Below are positions 22,756-31,335 of a stretch of DNA of 64,000 nt, one piece after another (position 1 is the stretch's first letter; every line of letters starts with the position of its first letter). The stretch spans positions 124,001 to 188,000 of the forward strand of contig NZ_UNOZ01000002.1 in the NCBI RefSeq assembly GCF_900536025.1, read 5' to 3'. Source of the DNA: Pseudomonas reidholzensis (lineage in GTDB: Bacteria; Pseudomonadota; Gammaproteobacteria; Pseudomonadales; Pseudomonadaceae). Made by a program: the position numbers and the translations under genes. A model generated the notes under the pieces. It searched no databases and was not told the origin of the DNA. It worked only from the letters and a program-made list of their open reading frames with translations.

Positions 22756-23967
22756 ATGTCCAAGCGTCTCCCTGTCACCGTGCTCTCCGGCTTTCTGGGT
22801 GCTGGCAAGAGCACCTTGCTCAACCATGTACTGCGCAACCGCGACAACCTGCGCGTCGCCGTGATCGTCAACGACATGAGCGAAATCAACATCGATGCCA
22901 GCGAAGTGCAGCGCAACGTCAGCCTCAACCGTGCGCAGGAAAAGCTGGTGGAGATGAGCAACGGCTGCATTTGCTGCACCCTGCGTGAAGACCTGCTCGA
23001 GGAAGTCGCGCGCCTGGCCGAGGACGGTCGCTTCGATTACCTGCTGATCGAGTCGACCGGTATCTCCGAACCGTTGCCGGTGGCTGAGACGTTTACCTTC
23101 CGCGATGAACAGGGTCGTAGCCTGTCGGACATAGCCCGCCTCGACACCATGGTCACTGTGGTCGACGGCCTGAACTTTCTGCGGGACTACGAGGCCGCCG
23201 ACAGCCTGGAGAGCCGCGGAGAGAGCCTCGGCGAGGAGGACCAGCGTTCGATCAGTGATCTGCTGATCGAGCAGATCGAGTTCGCCGACGTGCTGCTGCT
23301 GAGCAAGATCGACCTGATCGGCCAGGACCAACGCGAAGAGTTGATGGCGATCCTGCGCAGCCTCAACGCCCGCGCGCAGATCGTGCCGATGGTGATGGGC
23401 CAGGTACCGCTGGCGCGCATTCTCGACACCGGGCTGTTCGACTTCGATCAGGCGGCACAGGCCCCGGGCTGGCTGCAGGAGCTGCGCGGCGAGCATGTGC
23501 CGGAGACCGAAGCGTACGGCATTGCCGCGAGCACCTGGCAGGCTCGCCGGCCGTTGCACCCACAGCGCTTCTACGACTTTATCCACAGCCCGTGGAGCAA
23601 TGGCCGCTTGCTGCGCTCGAAGGGTTTTTTCTGGTTGGCCAGCAAGTATCAGGAGGCCGGCAGCTGGTCGCAGGCGGGCGGCATGATGCGCCATGGTTTT
23701 GCGGGCCGCTGGTGGCGGTTCGTGCCGCGTGAGCAGTGGCCGCAGGATGTGGATAACTCGGCAGCGATTCTCAAGCAGTGGACCGAGGAAACCGGTGATT
23801 GCCGACAGGAGCTGGTGTTCATTGGGCAGAATATCGACTTCGGAAAACTATCCACAGCACTCGATGCCTGCTTGCTCAGTGATCAGGAGATGGCCAGTGG
23901 GCCTGCGGGCTGGCTGGATCTGCCGGATCCGTTTGGCGAGTGGCACGATGACGAGATAGCGGCATGA
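22756..23967 (+). CDS. COG0523 GTPase, putative zinc metallochaperone (ZigA/ZagA-like)
   Basis: 403-residue G3E-family GTPase. Walker [10 protein letters not shown] is near the N-terminus, the metal-binding CxCC motif is in [11 protein letters not shown], and [11 protein letters not shown] follows. The base-specificity motif is SKID, and a CobW C-terminal domain is present. These proteins deliver zinc to client enzymes during zinc starvation. The gene faces folE2 across the Zur box and overlaps the DUF1826 gene by 4 bases. No His-rich segment is visible between the domains. Two exact DnaA boxes and one near match lie in its 3' part. Confidence 0.9.
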   Translation: MSKRLPVTVLSGFLGAGKSTLLNHVLRNRDNLRVAVIVNDMSEINIDASEVQRNVSLNRAQEKLVEMSNGCICCTLREDLLEEVARLAEDGRFDYLLIESTGISEPLPVAETFTFRDEQGRSLSDIARLDTMVTVVDGLNFLRDYEAADSLESRGESLGEEDQRSISDLLIEQIEFADVLLLSKIDLIGQDQREELMAILRSLNARAQIVPMVMGQVPLARILDTGLFDFDQAAQAPGWLQELRGEHVPETEAYGIAASTWQARRPLHPQRFYDFIHSPWSNGRLLRSKGFFWLASKYQEAGSWSQAGGMMRHGFAGRWWRFVPREQWPQDVDNSAAILKQWTEETGDCRQELVFIGQNIDFGKLSTALDACLLSDQEMASGPAGWLDLPDPFGEWHDDEIAA

Positions 23968-25480
23968 AGCTGGCGCCGACGGTTGTGGATATCTTTCAGG
24001 TGCTGGGAGAATCGCCCCAGGTGCTGACCGAGGTGCTGCAGGACGGGGTCAACCTGGCGGTCTGGCAGCGTCGCCTGCCGGCGCAGCTCGAAGACTTTTC
24101 CACAGTGCTGCTCAGCCTCGGGCAATTGCTCTCGGATGAGCGGGTGATCGAGGTGGACGAGCAGGAAACGCCCGTGCTGCCCGGCTTGTTGCCAGGTGCG
24201 GCAGACTTGCACGGCTATGAGAGCTTCGTCGCCGATGTCTCGTGGCTGGTGGCCGCCTATACCTGCCTGGTCGGTGCCCGGCGTGTGGGCCTGCGACTGC
24301 GCGTACTGGAGGGTGCGATGTGCCCGCGCTTCCATGTGGATAAAGTTGCCCTGCGTCTGTTGACGACTTATTCAGGGGCCGGCAGCGAGTGGCTGAAGGA
24401 AGGCGATGTTGATCGACTGCGTTTGCAGCAGGTTCAGCCACCTGTGGATAAGGTCCAGCGCTTGCAGGCCGGGGACGTCGCAGTGTTGAAGGGCGAACGC
24501 TGGCTAGGTAACGAAGGCGCGGGGGTTGTCCACAGGTCGCCGCTGACCGCAGCCGGTCAACGGCGGCTGTTGCTCAGCCTTGACTGGTTGGCCTGACGGA
24601 GCATAGTGGTCGCAACATTCACCCTTGGGCCGCGTTGCGGCCCTTCGTCTGGCCAGATGCCTACCGATGTTGCAGAACATACCTACCCACGTCATCGCTG
24701 GGCCCTTGGGCGCCGGCAAGACCAGCCTGATCCGTCAGCTGATGGAACAACGCCCGGCGAACCAGCGCTGGGCCGTATTGGTCAATGAATTCGGCCAGAT
24801 CGGCCTGGATGCGGCACTCCTCAGCCGCGATGAGGACGGCGTCGAGATCAGCGAGGTGGCCGGTGGTTGCCTGTGCTGCGTCAATGGCACGCCATTCCAG
24901 GTCGGCTTGGCTCGGCTGCTGCGCAAGGCACGGCCTGATCGCCTGTTTATCGAGCCATCAGGCCTCGGTCACCCACTGCAGTTGCTCAACCAGCTCGGTC
25001 AGGCGCCGTGGGCGGGAGTGCTTAGCGTTCAACCCTTGGTCATGGTGCTGGACGCTCAAGCGCTCGCCCGGGGAGAGCCGTTGCCCCAGGCGCAACGGGA
25101 GGCAATCGGTGCCGCTGGCCTGTTGATAGGTAACAAATCGTCGGCTGTGGATGAATCGCATAGGTTGTTGATAAATAAAGAGTTTTCAAATAAGCCTGTA
25201 GTCTGGACCGAGCACGGAAAATTGCCTCTCGAGCGCCTGTTGGAGTTTTCCACAAGCGCCCCTGTGGCGTTGGTAACAACGGATCTCCCTGTGGACAACG
25301 CTACTGCGTCACTCGCCACCCTGTGGACAGATCCCAAGGCGCCGATTGTGCTTGCTCAACAAGGGGAGGGCGGTTGGAGTATCGGCTGGCGCTGGCACCC
25401 CTCACAGCAGTTCGATTCAGCGCAGGTCGAGCGGTTTCTCAAGGCGTGGGCATGGCGTCGGGCCAAGGGAGTTATCCACA
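23579..25480. promoter_or_regulatory. cluster of five exact DnaA boxes in the zinc-response genes
   Basis: Exact TTATCCACA/TGTGGATAA copies are at 23579-23587, 23748-23756, 24335-24343, 24443-24451 and 25472-25480. One-mismatch copies include 23848-23856, 23984-23992 and TTTTCCACA or TTGTCCACA near 24098, 24537 and 25253. They occur in both orientations and in three different genes. The sequences are directly seen; DnaA binding or titration is inference. Confidence 0.5.
23964..24596 (+). CDS. DUF1826 protein of the zinc-starvation cluster
   Basis: 210 residues with no signal peptide or membrane segment. It resembles DUF1826 proteins, which in pseudomonads accompany COG0523 GTPases. A conserved-looking [24 protein letters not shown] segment (split) contains His and Cys that could bind a metal and recalls the iron/2-oxoglutarate dioxygenase-like His-x-Asp pattern (HVD), but I cannot assign chemistry. 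It overlaps the upstream GTPase gene (ATGA) and is therefore probably Zur-regulated. Function unknown. Confidence 0.75.
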   Translation: MKLAPTVVDIFQVLGESPQVLTEVLQDGVNLAVWQRRLPAQLEDFSTVLLSLGQLLSDERVIEVDEQETPVLPGLLPGAADLHGYESFVADVSWLVAAYTCLVGARRVGLRLRVLEGAMCPRFHVDKVALRLLTTYSGAGSEWLKEGDVDRLRLQQVQPPVDKVQRLQAGDVAVLKGERWLGNEGAGVVHRSPLTAAGQRRLLLSLDWLA

Positions 25481-25641
25481 GCGAAGCGGGTTGGCAGTCG
25501 TTCAACGGGCTGGCGGGCGGCGCGGTGGATTGGCAGCCGAGCGCGTGGCGCAGGGATTCACGGATCGAACTGATCTCCGACCAGCAGCAGCCCGCTGAAG
25601 CGTTGCAGGCTGCCTTGGCAGCCTGTCGCAATCAGCGCTGA
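24667..25641 (+). CDS. second COG0523 GTPase
   Basis: 324-residue G3E GTPase of a different subgroup. The P-loop is GPLGAGKTS, the CxCC motif is GGCLCCVNG, and FIEPSGLGHP follows. The C-terminal domain is shorter than in the neighbour. I chose the ATG at 24667 (MLQNIPTHVIAGPL) because it gives the normal distance to the P-loop; TTG at 24625 and ATG at 24658 are alternatives. The gene lies 70 bases after the DUF1826 gene and probably belongs to the same Zur-controlled unit. An AT-rich stretch near 25150-25200 is unusual for the window. It overlaps the 3' end of the DUF3301 gene on the opposite strand. Confidence 0.85.
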   Translation: MLQNIPTHVIAGPLGAGKTSLIRQLMEQRPANQRWAVLVNEFGQIGLDAALLSRDEDGVEISEVAGGCLCCVNGTPFQVGLARLLRKARPDRLFIEPSGLGHPLQLLNQLGQAPWAGVLSVQPLVMVLDAQALARGEPLPQAQREAIGAAGLLIGNKSSAVDESHRLLINKEFSNKPVVWTEHGKLPLERLLEFSTSAPVALVTTDLPVDNATASLATLWTDPKAPIVLAQQGEGGWSIGWRWHPSQQFDSAQVERFLKAWAWRRAKGVIHSEAGWQSFNGLAGGAVDWQPSAWRRDSRIELISDQQQPAEALQAALAACRNQR

Positions 25642-26033
25642 TCGTTGCGCCAGCGATTGTGCTCCTGGCGCCACTGCTGCATCTCGATGACGTTATCGGC
25701 GCGCGGCGTAGGCTTGATCTCGAACGGGTAGGGCGCCAGCTCGATCTGCAGGGTGTGGGCGCCGAACTGGGTGACCGTGCCCGGATGACGATGCTCACCG
25801 GTGACGGTGAACTCGAAGTTGTAGATGCGCGCCAGGCGTTTGCGGCCGTTGGCGTCACGGACAAAGCCGATACGTTTGAGCGCGACAGCGTCGTCCAGCA
25901 GCTCGAGGTCCAGTTTGGCGCAATGCTGCTTGACCCGCGCCAGGGCTTTCTCGCGCAGCCCATGGTTGTGCCACAGCCAGGCGCCTGCGGCGGCCAGCAC
26001 CATCAGGACGAAGAGGTTCTCCAGGGTCAACAT
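25632..26033 (-). CDS. DUF3301 small membrane-anchored protein
   Basis: 133 residues. One N-terminal membrane helix (LENLFVLMVLAAAGAWLW) is followed by a basic cytoplasmic part with LDDAVALKRIGFVRDANGRKRLARIYNFEFTV-like sequence, a DUF3301 pattern. I chose the ATG at 26033 because GGAG lies 9 bases upstream; earlier ATGs at 26039 and 26048 are less well placed. Function unknown; it is conserved in pseudomonads beside pdxY. The last 10 bases overlap the convergent GTPase gene. Confidence 0.78.
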   Translation of the reverse strand: MLTLENLFVLMVLAAAGAWLWHNHGLREKALARVKQHCAKLDLELLDDAVALKRIGFVRDANGRKRLARIYNFEFTVTGEHRHPGTVTQFGAHTLQIELAPYPFEIKPTPRADNVIEMQQWRQEHNRWRNDQR

Positions 26034-26152
26034 GTGCATAGGCTCCAAACAGGTAGATCCAGCTTAACTGCGTCCCTGGCCTGTCGTACAGGTGGCAATC
26101 GAGTTCATACTGCGCGTCGCTCTCATCCTGAATCAGCTTTGGAAATCTCTGC

Positions 26153-27025
26153 ATGAAACGAACCCCGCACCTGCTCGCTATCCAGTCTCACGTGGTCTTC
26201 GGCCACGCCGGAAACAGCGCCGCGGTGTTTCCCATGCAGCGGATAGGGGTCAATGTCTGGCCGCTCAATACCGTGCAGTTCTCCAACCACACTCAGTATG
26301 GCCAGTGGGCGGGAGAAGTGCTTGCTCCAGCGCAAATTCCTGCGTTGGTGGAAGGCATTGCCAACATCGGCGAACTGGGGCACTGCGACGCGGTGCTCTC
26401 CGGTTACCTGGGCAGCGCCGCACAAGGCCGGGCGATTCTCGCCGGCGTCGAGCGGATCAAGGCGGTCAACCCCAAGGCGCTGTACCTCTGCGATCCGGTC
26501 ATGGGCCACGCCGAAAAGGGCTGCAGCGTGCCGGAAGAGGTCAGCCAGTTCCTGCTCCAGCAGGCAGCCGCCAAGGCCGACATCCTCTGCCCCAACCAAC
26601 TCGAGCTGGACAGCTTCAGCGGGCGTCGGGCGCAGTCGCTCGATGATTGCGTGGCGATGGCGCGCGGCCTGCTCGAGCGTGGGCCGCAGGTGGTGCTGGT
26701 CAAGCACCTGAGCTATCCCGGGCGTGCCGAAGATGCCTTTGAGATGCTCCTGGTGACCCGCGAGGGCAGCTGGCACCTGCGCCGCCCGCTGCTGTGCTTC
26801 CCGCGCCAGCCGGTCGGCGTCGGCGACCTGACCTCGGGCCTGTTCCTGGCGCGAGTGCTGCTCGGCGACAGCTGGCTGCAGGCCTTCGAGTACACCGCCG
26901 CGGCGGTGCATGAGGTGTTGCTGGAAACCCAGGCCAGCGCCAGCTACGAGTTGCAGCTGGTGCGGGCCCAGGATCGCATCGCTCACCCCCGCGTGCGCTT
27001 CGAGGCGCAACGCCTGGCGGACTAG
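26153..27025 (+). CDS. pdxY: pyridoxal kinase PdxY
   Basis: 290-residue ribokinase-fold enzyme that phosphorylates pyridoxal to PLP in the salvage pathway. Signatures: [43 protein letters not shown], and the C-terminal anion hole [10 protein letters not shown] with its Asp catalytic base. Length is as expected for PdxY (~286-290). Stand-alone gene; it converges on the thioesterase gene with a 4-base overlap of stops. Confidence 0.93.
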   Translation: MKRTPHLLAIQSHVVFGHAGNSAAVFPMQRIGVNVWPLNTVQFSNHTQYGQWAGEVLAPAQIPALVEGIANIGELGHCDAVLSGYLGSAAQGRAILAGVERIKAVNPKALYLCDPVMGHAEKGCSVPEEVSQFLLQQAAAKADILCPNQLELDSFSGRRAQSLDDCVAMARGLLERGPQVVLVKHLSYPGRAEDAFEMLLVTREGSWHLRRPLLCFPRQPVGVGDLTSGLFLARVLLGDSWLQAFEYTAAAVHEVLLETQASASYELQLVRAQDRIAHPRVRFEAQRLAD

Positions 27026-27507
27026 ATGGCGTCGGTCTTCAGGTCCTGGTAGCGCTTTTCCAGCTCCTGGCGGATCTGCCGGCGCTGCTTGCCCTGCAGG
27101 AAGCGGCGTTTCTCTTCGCTGCTCTGCGGCAGGCGCGCCGGTACCGGTACCGGGCGACGGTTGTCGTCGACCGCGACCATGGTGAAGAAGCAGCTGTTGG
27201 AGTGGCGCACCGAGCGCTCGCGAATGTTCTCGGTGACCACCTTGATGCCGACTTCCATCGAGGTATTGCCGGTGAAGTTGACCGAGGCCAGGAAGGTCAC
27301 CAGCTCGCCGACATGAACCGGCTCACGGAACACCACCTGGTCGACCGACAGGGTCACCACGTAGGTGCCGGCATAGCGGCTGGCGCACGCATACGCCACT
27401 TCGTCGAGGTACTTGAGCAAGGTGCCGCCATGTACGTTGCCGGAGAAGTTGGCCATGTCCGGGGTCATCAGGACGGTCATAGTCAGCTGGGCGTTTCCAG
27501 GTTCCAT
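27022..27507 (-). CDS. acyl-CoA thioesterase (hotdog fold, YciA/BFIT type)
   Basis: 161 residues with the hotdog signature [28 protein letters not shown]; the catalytic Asp/Glu pair is in GG.LL.YLDE. It has a basic C-terminal extension ([29 protein letters not shown]) likely helical. It hydrolyses acyl-CoA to free acid and CoA; the chain-length preference is not readable. The ATG at 27507 starts [10 protein letters not shown]; the frame is open far upstream, but that part has no similarity pattern. Confidence 0.88.
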   Translation of the reverse strand: MEPGNAQLTMTVLMTPDMANFSGNVHGGTLLKYLDEVAYACASRYAGTYVVTLSVDQVVFREPVHVGELVTFLASVNFTGNTSMEVGIKVVTENIRERSVRHSNSCFFTMVAVDDNRRPVPVPARLPQSSEEKRRFLQGKQRRQIRQELEKRYQDLKTDAI

Positions 27508-27864
27508 AGTGTGCTCACGGTGAGGTTGCGCTGAATCGGGGCCGGTATCTGCAGACACTTCTTTGTTCCCCTGTTGAAATTTCCCATCCTGGTACGGGAC
27601 GTCGCGTGGCGTTCCATCGTCACGTGGTTTTGCTTGCCCGGGGCACCGGCCAAGCCTGTCACAGCAAAACAGCCGCGCCGACAATGGCCGATCTGTTTCT
27701 GCATATTGCACCAACGCTTTTGCGCCGAGGCGCGATGTTAACCTGAGCGAGCCCATGCAACATGGGCTTTCCTGCATCAAACACAGTATGTACCGGCTGT
27801 TCGCTCGGGTTTCCCCTGGCTGAGGAGCGGTCTGCGTTGGCCACGTGAAAAGGAGTACCACGCC
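27508..27864. other. 357-base gene-free gap
   Basis: Upstream of both the thioesterase (leftward) and the antiporter (rightward). It holds one clear hairpin, AGCCCATG (27750-27757) CAA CATGGGCT (27761-27768), with no T-run. Near the right end CACGTGAAAAGGAGTACC provides the antiporter ribosome-binding site. I see no coding pattern, tRNA or repeat. Confidence 0.6.
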
Positions 27865-29625
27865 ATGCATGCGATCAGCTTTATCCAGGACCTGGCAGTG
27901 ATCATGCTGGTGGCGGGGGTGGTGACCATCCTTTTTCATCGCCTCAAACAGCCGGTGGTGCTCGGCTATATCGTCGCCGGCTTCATCATCGGCCCGCACA
28001 CGCCGCCATTCGGCCTTATTCATGACGAAGACACCATCAAGATCCTCGCCGAACTGGGGGTAATCTTTCTGATGTTCTGCCTGGGCCTGGAATTCAGCCT
28101 GCGCAAGTTGTTCAAGGTCGGTGCCACGGCGTTTATCGCGGCGTTCCTGGAAATCGTCCTGATGATCTGGATCGGCTTCGAGATCGGCCGCTGGTTTGGC
28201 TGGAGCACCATGGACTCGCTGTTCCTCGGCGCGATCCTGGCGATCTCCTCGACCACCATCATCGTCAAGGCGCTCAACGACCTGAAGATGAAGAACGAGC
28301 GCTTCGCCCAGCTGATCTTCGGCGTGCTGATCGTCGAGGACATCCTCGGCATTGGCATCATCGCCCTGCTGTCGGGCATCGCCGTGAGTGGCTCGGTCAG
28401 CTCTGGCGAGGTGTTCTCGACGGTCGGCAAGCTGTCGCTGTTCATGATCGTCGCGCTGGTCATCGGCATTCTGCTGGTGCCGCGGCTGCTGGCCTACGTG
28501 GCCAAGTTCGAAAGCAACGAGATGCTCCTGATCACCGTGCTCGGGCTGTGCTTCGGCTTCTGCCTGCTGGTGGTCAAGCTCGAGTACAGCATGGTCCTTG
28601 GCGCCTTCCTGATCGGCGCGATCATGGCCGAGTCACGCCAGTTGCTGAAGATCGAGCGCCTGATCGAACCGGTCCGCGACCTGTTCAGCGCGATTTTCTT
28701 CGTGGCCATCGGCCTGATGATCGACCCGCAGGTGCTGATCGACTACGCCTGGCCGATCGTGGTGATCACCCTGGCGGTGGTGTTGGGCAAGATGCTCTCG
28801 TGCGGCATGGGCGCCTTTATCGCCGGCAACGACGGGCGCACCTCGCTGCGGGTGGGCATGGGGCTTTCGCAGATTGGCGAGTTCTCGTTCATCATCGCGG
28901 CGCTGGGCATGACCCTGCAGGTCACCAGCGACTTTCTCTATCCGGTCGCCGTGGCGGTCTCGGCGATCACCACGCTGCTCACGCCGTACCTGATTCGCGC
29001 GGCCGATCCGCTGTCGATCAAGCTTGGCCAGGTCATGCCCAGCCGCCTGTCGCGGGTGTTGTCGCTGTACGGCGAATGGCTGCGCAGCATCCAGCCGCAA
29101 GGCGAGGGTGCGATGCTGGCGGCGATGATCCGGCGGATCCTGCTGCAGGTCGGGGTCAACCTGGCGCTGGTGATCGCGATCTTCTTCAGTGGCGGCTACT
29201 TTGCCGAGCGCATTGGCGCGTGGCTCAGCGAGTGGGTAGGCGATGTCAGCCAGCAGAAGGCGCTGATCTGGGGTGCGGCGCTGCTGTTGTCGCTGCCGTT
29301 CCTGATCGCCGCGTACCGCAAGCTCAAGGCGCTGTCGATGCTGCTGGCGGAGATGGGGGTCAAGCCGGAGATGGCCGGGCGGCATACCCAGCGCGTGCGT
29401 CGCGTGATTGCCGAGGTGATCCCGCTGCTGTCGCTGCTGGTGATCTTCCTGCTGCTGTCGGCCTTGTCGGCGAGCATCCTGCCGACCAACGAGCTGCTGC
29501 TGGTGATCGTGGTAGTGGCGGCGGTGGTGGTGGCGCTGCTCTGGCGCTGGTTCATCCGGGTGCACACGCGCATGCAGATCGCGTTGCTGGAGACCCTGGA
29601 CAACAACCGTGACGCCTCGCATTGA
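27865..29625 (+). CDS. CPA2-family cation:proton antiporter (KefB-like membrane core)
   Basis: 586 residues with about 12 N-terminal membrane helices and the CPA2 signatures LGYIVAGFIIGP, AILAISSTTIIVKAL and VEDILGIGIIAL. Near residue 330 GLSQIGEFSFIIA is conserved. A further 2-3 C-terminal hydrophobic segments (residues ~430-570) replace the RCK/TrkA-N regulatory domain found in KefB/KefC. It probably exchanges K+ or Na+ for H+ across the inner membrane; the ion is not determinable. The GGAG ribosome-binding site supports the ATG at 27865. Confidence 0.88.
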   Translation: MHAISFIQDLAVIMLVAGVVTILFHRLKQPVVLGYIVAGFIIGPHTPPFGLIHDEDTIKILAELGVIFLMFCLGLEFSLRKLFKVGATAFIAAFLEIVLMIWIGFEIGRWFGWSTMDSLFLGAILAISSTTIIVKALNDLKMKNERFAQLIFGVLIVEDILGIGIIALLSGIAVSGSVSSGEVFSTVGKLSLFMIVALVIGILLVPRLLAYVAKFESNEMLLITVLGLCFGFCLLVVKLEYSMVLGAFLIGAIMAESRQLLKIERLIEPVRDLFSAIFFVAIGLMIDPQVLIDYAWPIVVITLAVVLGKMLSCGMGAFIAGNDGRTSLRVGMGLSQIGEFSFIIAALGMTLQVTSDFLYPVAVAVSAITTLLTPYLIRAADPLSIKLGQVMPSRLSRVLSLYGEWLRSIQPQGEGAMLAAMIRRILLQVGVNLALVIAIFFSGGYFAERIGAWLSEWVGDVSQQKALIWGAALLLSLPFLIAAYRKLKALSMLLAEMGVKPEMAGRHTQRVRRVIAEVIPLLSLLVIFLLLSALSASILPTNELLLVIVVVAAVVVALLWRWFIRVHTRMQIALLETLDNNRDASH

Positions 29626-29761
29626 GAGGGATGCTCCCTGCGCGAGCCTTCATCGAAGTCCGAGGGGATGACACGGTAGCGAAGTCGCCAGGCGCAGAAA
29701 GCCTGGCGATGTTAAGGCTATTGCTAGCCAATGGCCATTACTTTATGAGAGCAGTTCGCGT

Positions 29762-30169
29762 TCAGCTTTCCAGCCAGACGTCGCGCACCCAGTGCCAGAC
29801 CGACTCCCAGCTCTCTTCGGTGACCAGTTCTTCGTCGCCGGACCACAGCACCACAGTGCCGTCTTCCTCGACGCAGTAGTAGTCGTCACCGCTCTGGCAG
29901 ATCGGGATCAGCTCGCGCGGCACCCCCGCATCCCAGGCGTTGGCGGCCACTTCTGGCAGGTACGTATGCGATTGCGGATCGGTGACGGTGACGGGCTCGA
30001 GGCTGCCATAGATCACATCGCTGACGGTCAGCAGGTATTCCTTGAACACGAAAGGAATATTGATGAACAGCTGCTCCTCGATCTCGACCAGCTGATCTTC
30101 GTCAGGAAGCTCCAGGGGCACCGGCACCGGCTCATTGGCTTCACGCAGTTGTTCGATCACTTCTTCCAC
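29762..30169 (-). CDS. SMI1/KNR4 (SUKH) family protein
   Basis: 135 acidic residues. It has the SUKH pattern: an N-terminal helix, then LPEDEQLVEIEEQLFINIPFVFKEYLL-like sequence (read LPDEDQLVEIEEQ and INIPFVFKEYLLT), and a C-terminal WSGDEELVTEESWESVWHWVRD. SUKH proteins are often immunity proteins to toxins, but no toxin gene is adjacent and this copy looks like the conserved housekeeping member. Function unknown. Confidence 0.75.
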   Translation of the reverse strand: MEEVIEQLREANEPVPVPLELPDEDQLVEIEEQLFINIPFVFKEYLLTVSDVIYGSLEPVTVTDPQSHTYLPEVAANAWDAGVPRELIPICQSGDDYYCVEEDGTVVLWSGDEELVTEESWESVWHWVRDVWLES

Positions 30170-30236
30170 GGTTCAGATCCTCTACCTTGATGACAACGCT
30201 GCGCGTTATACCCTAGTAGGGCACTGCGGCAAAAGC

Positions 30237-30266
30237 AAAAACCCCGGGCAAGCCCGGGGTTTTTTT
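30237..30266 (-). terminator. intrinsic terminator after the Tim44-domain gene
   Basis: AAAAACCCCGGGC (30237-30249), AA, GCCCGGGGTTTTT (30252-30264). The very strong GC stem has an A-run on the left and a T-run on the right, so it can work in both directions. It lies just past the stop of the leftward Tim44-domain gene (30284). Confidence 0.88.
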
Positions 30267-30283
30267 GTAGCAGCGCGTCAGGA

Positions 30284-31135
30284 TCAGCCGTTTTGGCGGA
30301 TACCGGCGAGCATCCAAGGCTGGTTTTCGCCTTGGGCGCGTTCCATGTGCCAGCTTTCGCTGAACACTTCGCCCTGGTCGAAGCGCGAGGTCTTCGACTG
30401 ACCGCTGAAGGTCAGGGTGGCGATGGTCTTGTCGGCGCGGTCGTCTACGCCTTCCAGCTGTACGTCGAGGTTGTCGATGTAGGTGGACTGGAAGCCATCA
30501 CCCAGGTCGGCACGCTCACGCTTGAGGAACTCGAGCAGTTGCGGGGTGACGAACTCGGCGATCTTGTCCATCTCGTTGGCGTCCCAGTGCTGCTGCAGCG
30601 ACTGGAAGTGGCTGCGGGCGGCGGCAAGGAAGCTCTGCTCGTTGAACCAGGCAGGGGCGTTGATCGCTGGCGCGGCGGCAGCGCCGGCGGAACCGCCGAA
30701 CACCGACGGCTGGGCCGGTTGCTGGGTGTGCGCTTCGCGCTGGAACGGCGCGTGACCGGCAGCGGCCGCTTGCGGCTGTTGCTGACGACGGCGCGCGGCG
30801 ATGAAGCGGAACACCAGGAAGGCGATCAGGCCCATGATCAGGAAGTCCATGATCTGCATGCCCTGGAAGCCGTCACCCATGAACATGGACGCCAGCAGGC
30901 CACCGGCGGCCAGGCCGGCGAGTGGGCCCAGCCAGCGCGAAGCACCGCTGGCGGCAGCCGGTGCGCGACCTGGCGTGGTCGCTGCGGCGGCAGGCGTGGT
31001 TGGCGTGGCCTGGCGAGTCTGGTGGATAGGCGCGGAGCCCGAGCTCTTGCCGCCGCCGAAGCGTTTGGCGTTGGCGTCCAGGCTCAGCGTCAGACCGACG
31101 CACAGCGCCAGGGCGATGCTAAGAAAACGTTGCAT
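30284..31135 (-). CDS. Tim44-domain membrane protein
   Basis: 283 residues: a signal-like N-terminus (MQRFLSIALALCVGLTLSLDANA), a low-complexity Ala/Pro/Thr region (30-65), a glycine/hydrophobic segment with a membrane helix (MDFLIMGLIAFLVFRFIAARRR, ~95-116), another Gln/Ala-rich stretch, then a Tim44-like domain (FLAAARSHFQSLQQHWDANEMDKIAEFVTPQ...). Bacterial Tim44-like proteins are membrane-associated with unclear roles. It ends at a strong terminator. Monocistronic. Confidence 0.83.
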   Translation of the reverse strand: MQRFLSIALALCVGLTLSLDANAKRFGGGKSSGSAPIHQTRQATPTTPAAAATTPGRAPAAASGASRWLGPLAGLAAGGLLASMFMGDGFQGMQIMDFLIMGLIAFLVFRFIAARRRQQQPQAAAAGHAPFQREAHTQQPAQPSVFGGSAGAAAAPAINAPAWFNEQSFLAAARSHFQSLQQHWDANEMDKIAEFVTPQLLEFLKRERADLGDGFQSTYIDNLDVQLEGVDDRADKTIATLTFSGQSKTSRFDQGEVFSESWHMERAQGENQPWMLAGIRQNG

Positions 31136-31335
31136 AAGTGGGATATCCCCTAATTGTGGATTGCACGCGCGTCATGGTGCACATGTTGTAGGAGACATGG
31201 CTAGCGCCATAATGTTTCCAGCTTTTGCCTGAACGGTCTGAGGAAGACACGAGGCGGGCGGTAGGGCATTGGATTTAATGCTGTAGGAAAAGTCGCCCGA
31301 CCTCTTCGCGCTTCAGCGAAGAGGCCGGCGCTGCT
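31136..31335. other. intergenic region between uvrD end and Tim44-domain gene start
   Basis: 200 bases. It contains a dyad ATGGC-TAGC-GCCAT (31197-31210) and, next to the uvrD stop, a REP-like hairpin CCTCTTCGC (31301-31309) GCTTCA GCGAAGAGG (31316-31324) without a T-run. The second may protect or end the uvrD transcript. No coding pattern is seen. Confidence 0.55.

Noticed and set aside
27838..27853. Second parS candidate around CCACGTGAAAA
   Set aside because: Only the CACGTG core and one arm match; the other arm differs at several positions.
29762..30169. SUKH protein as immunity gene of a toxin system
   Set aside because: No toxin, Rhs or secretion gene is adjacent, and the neighbours are housekeeping genes.
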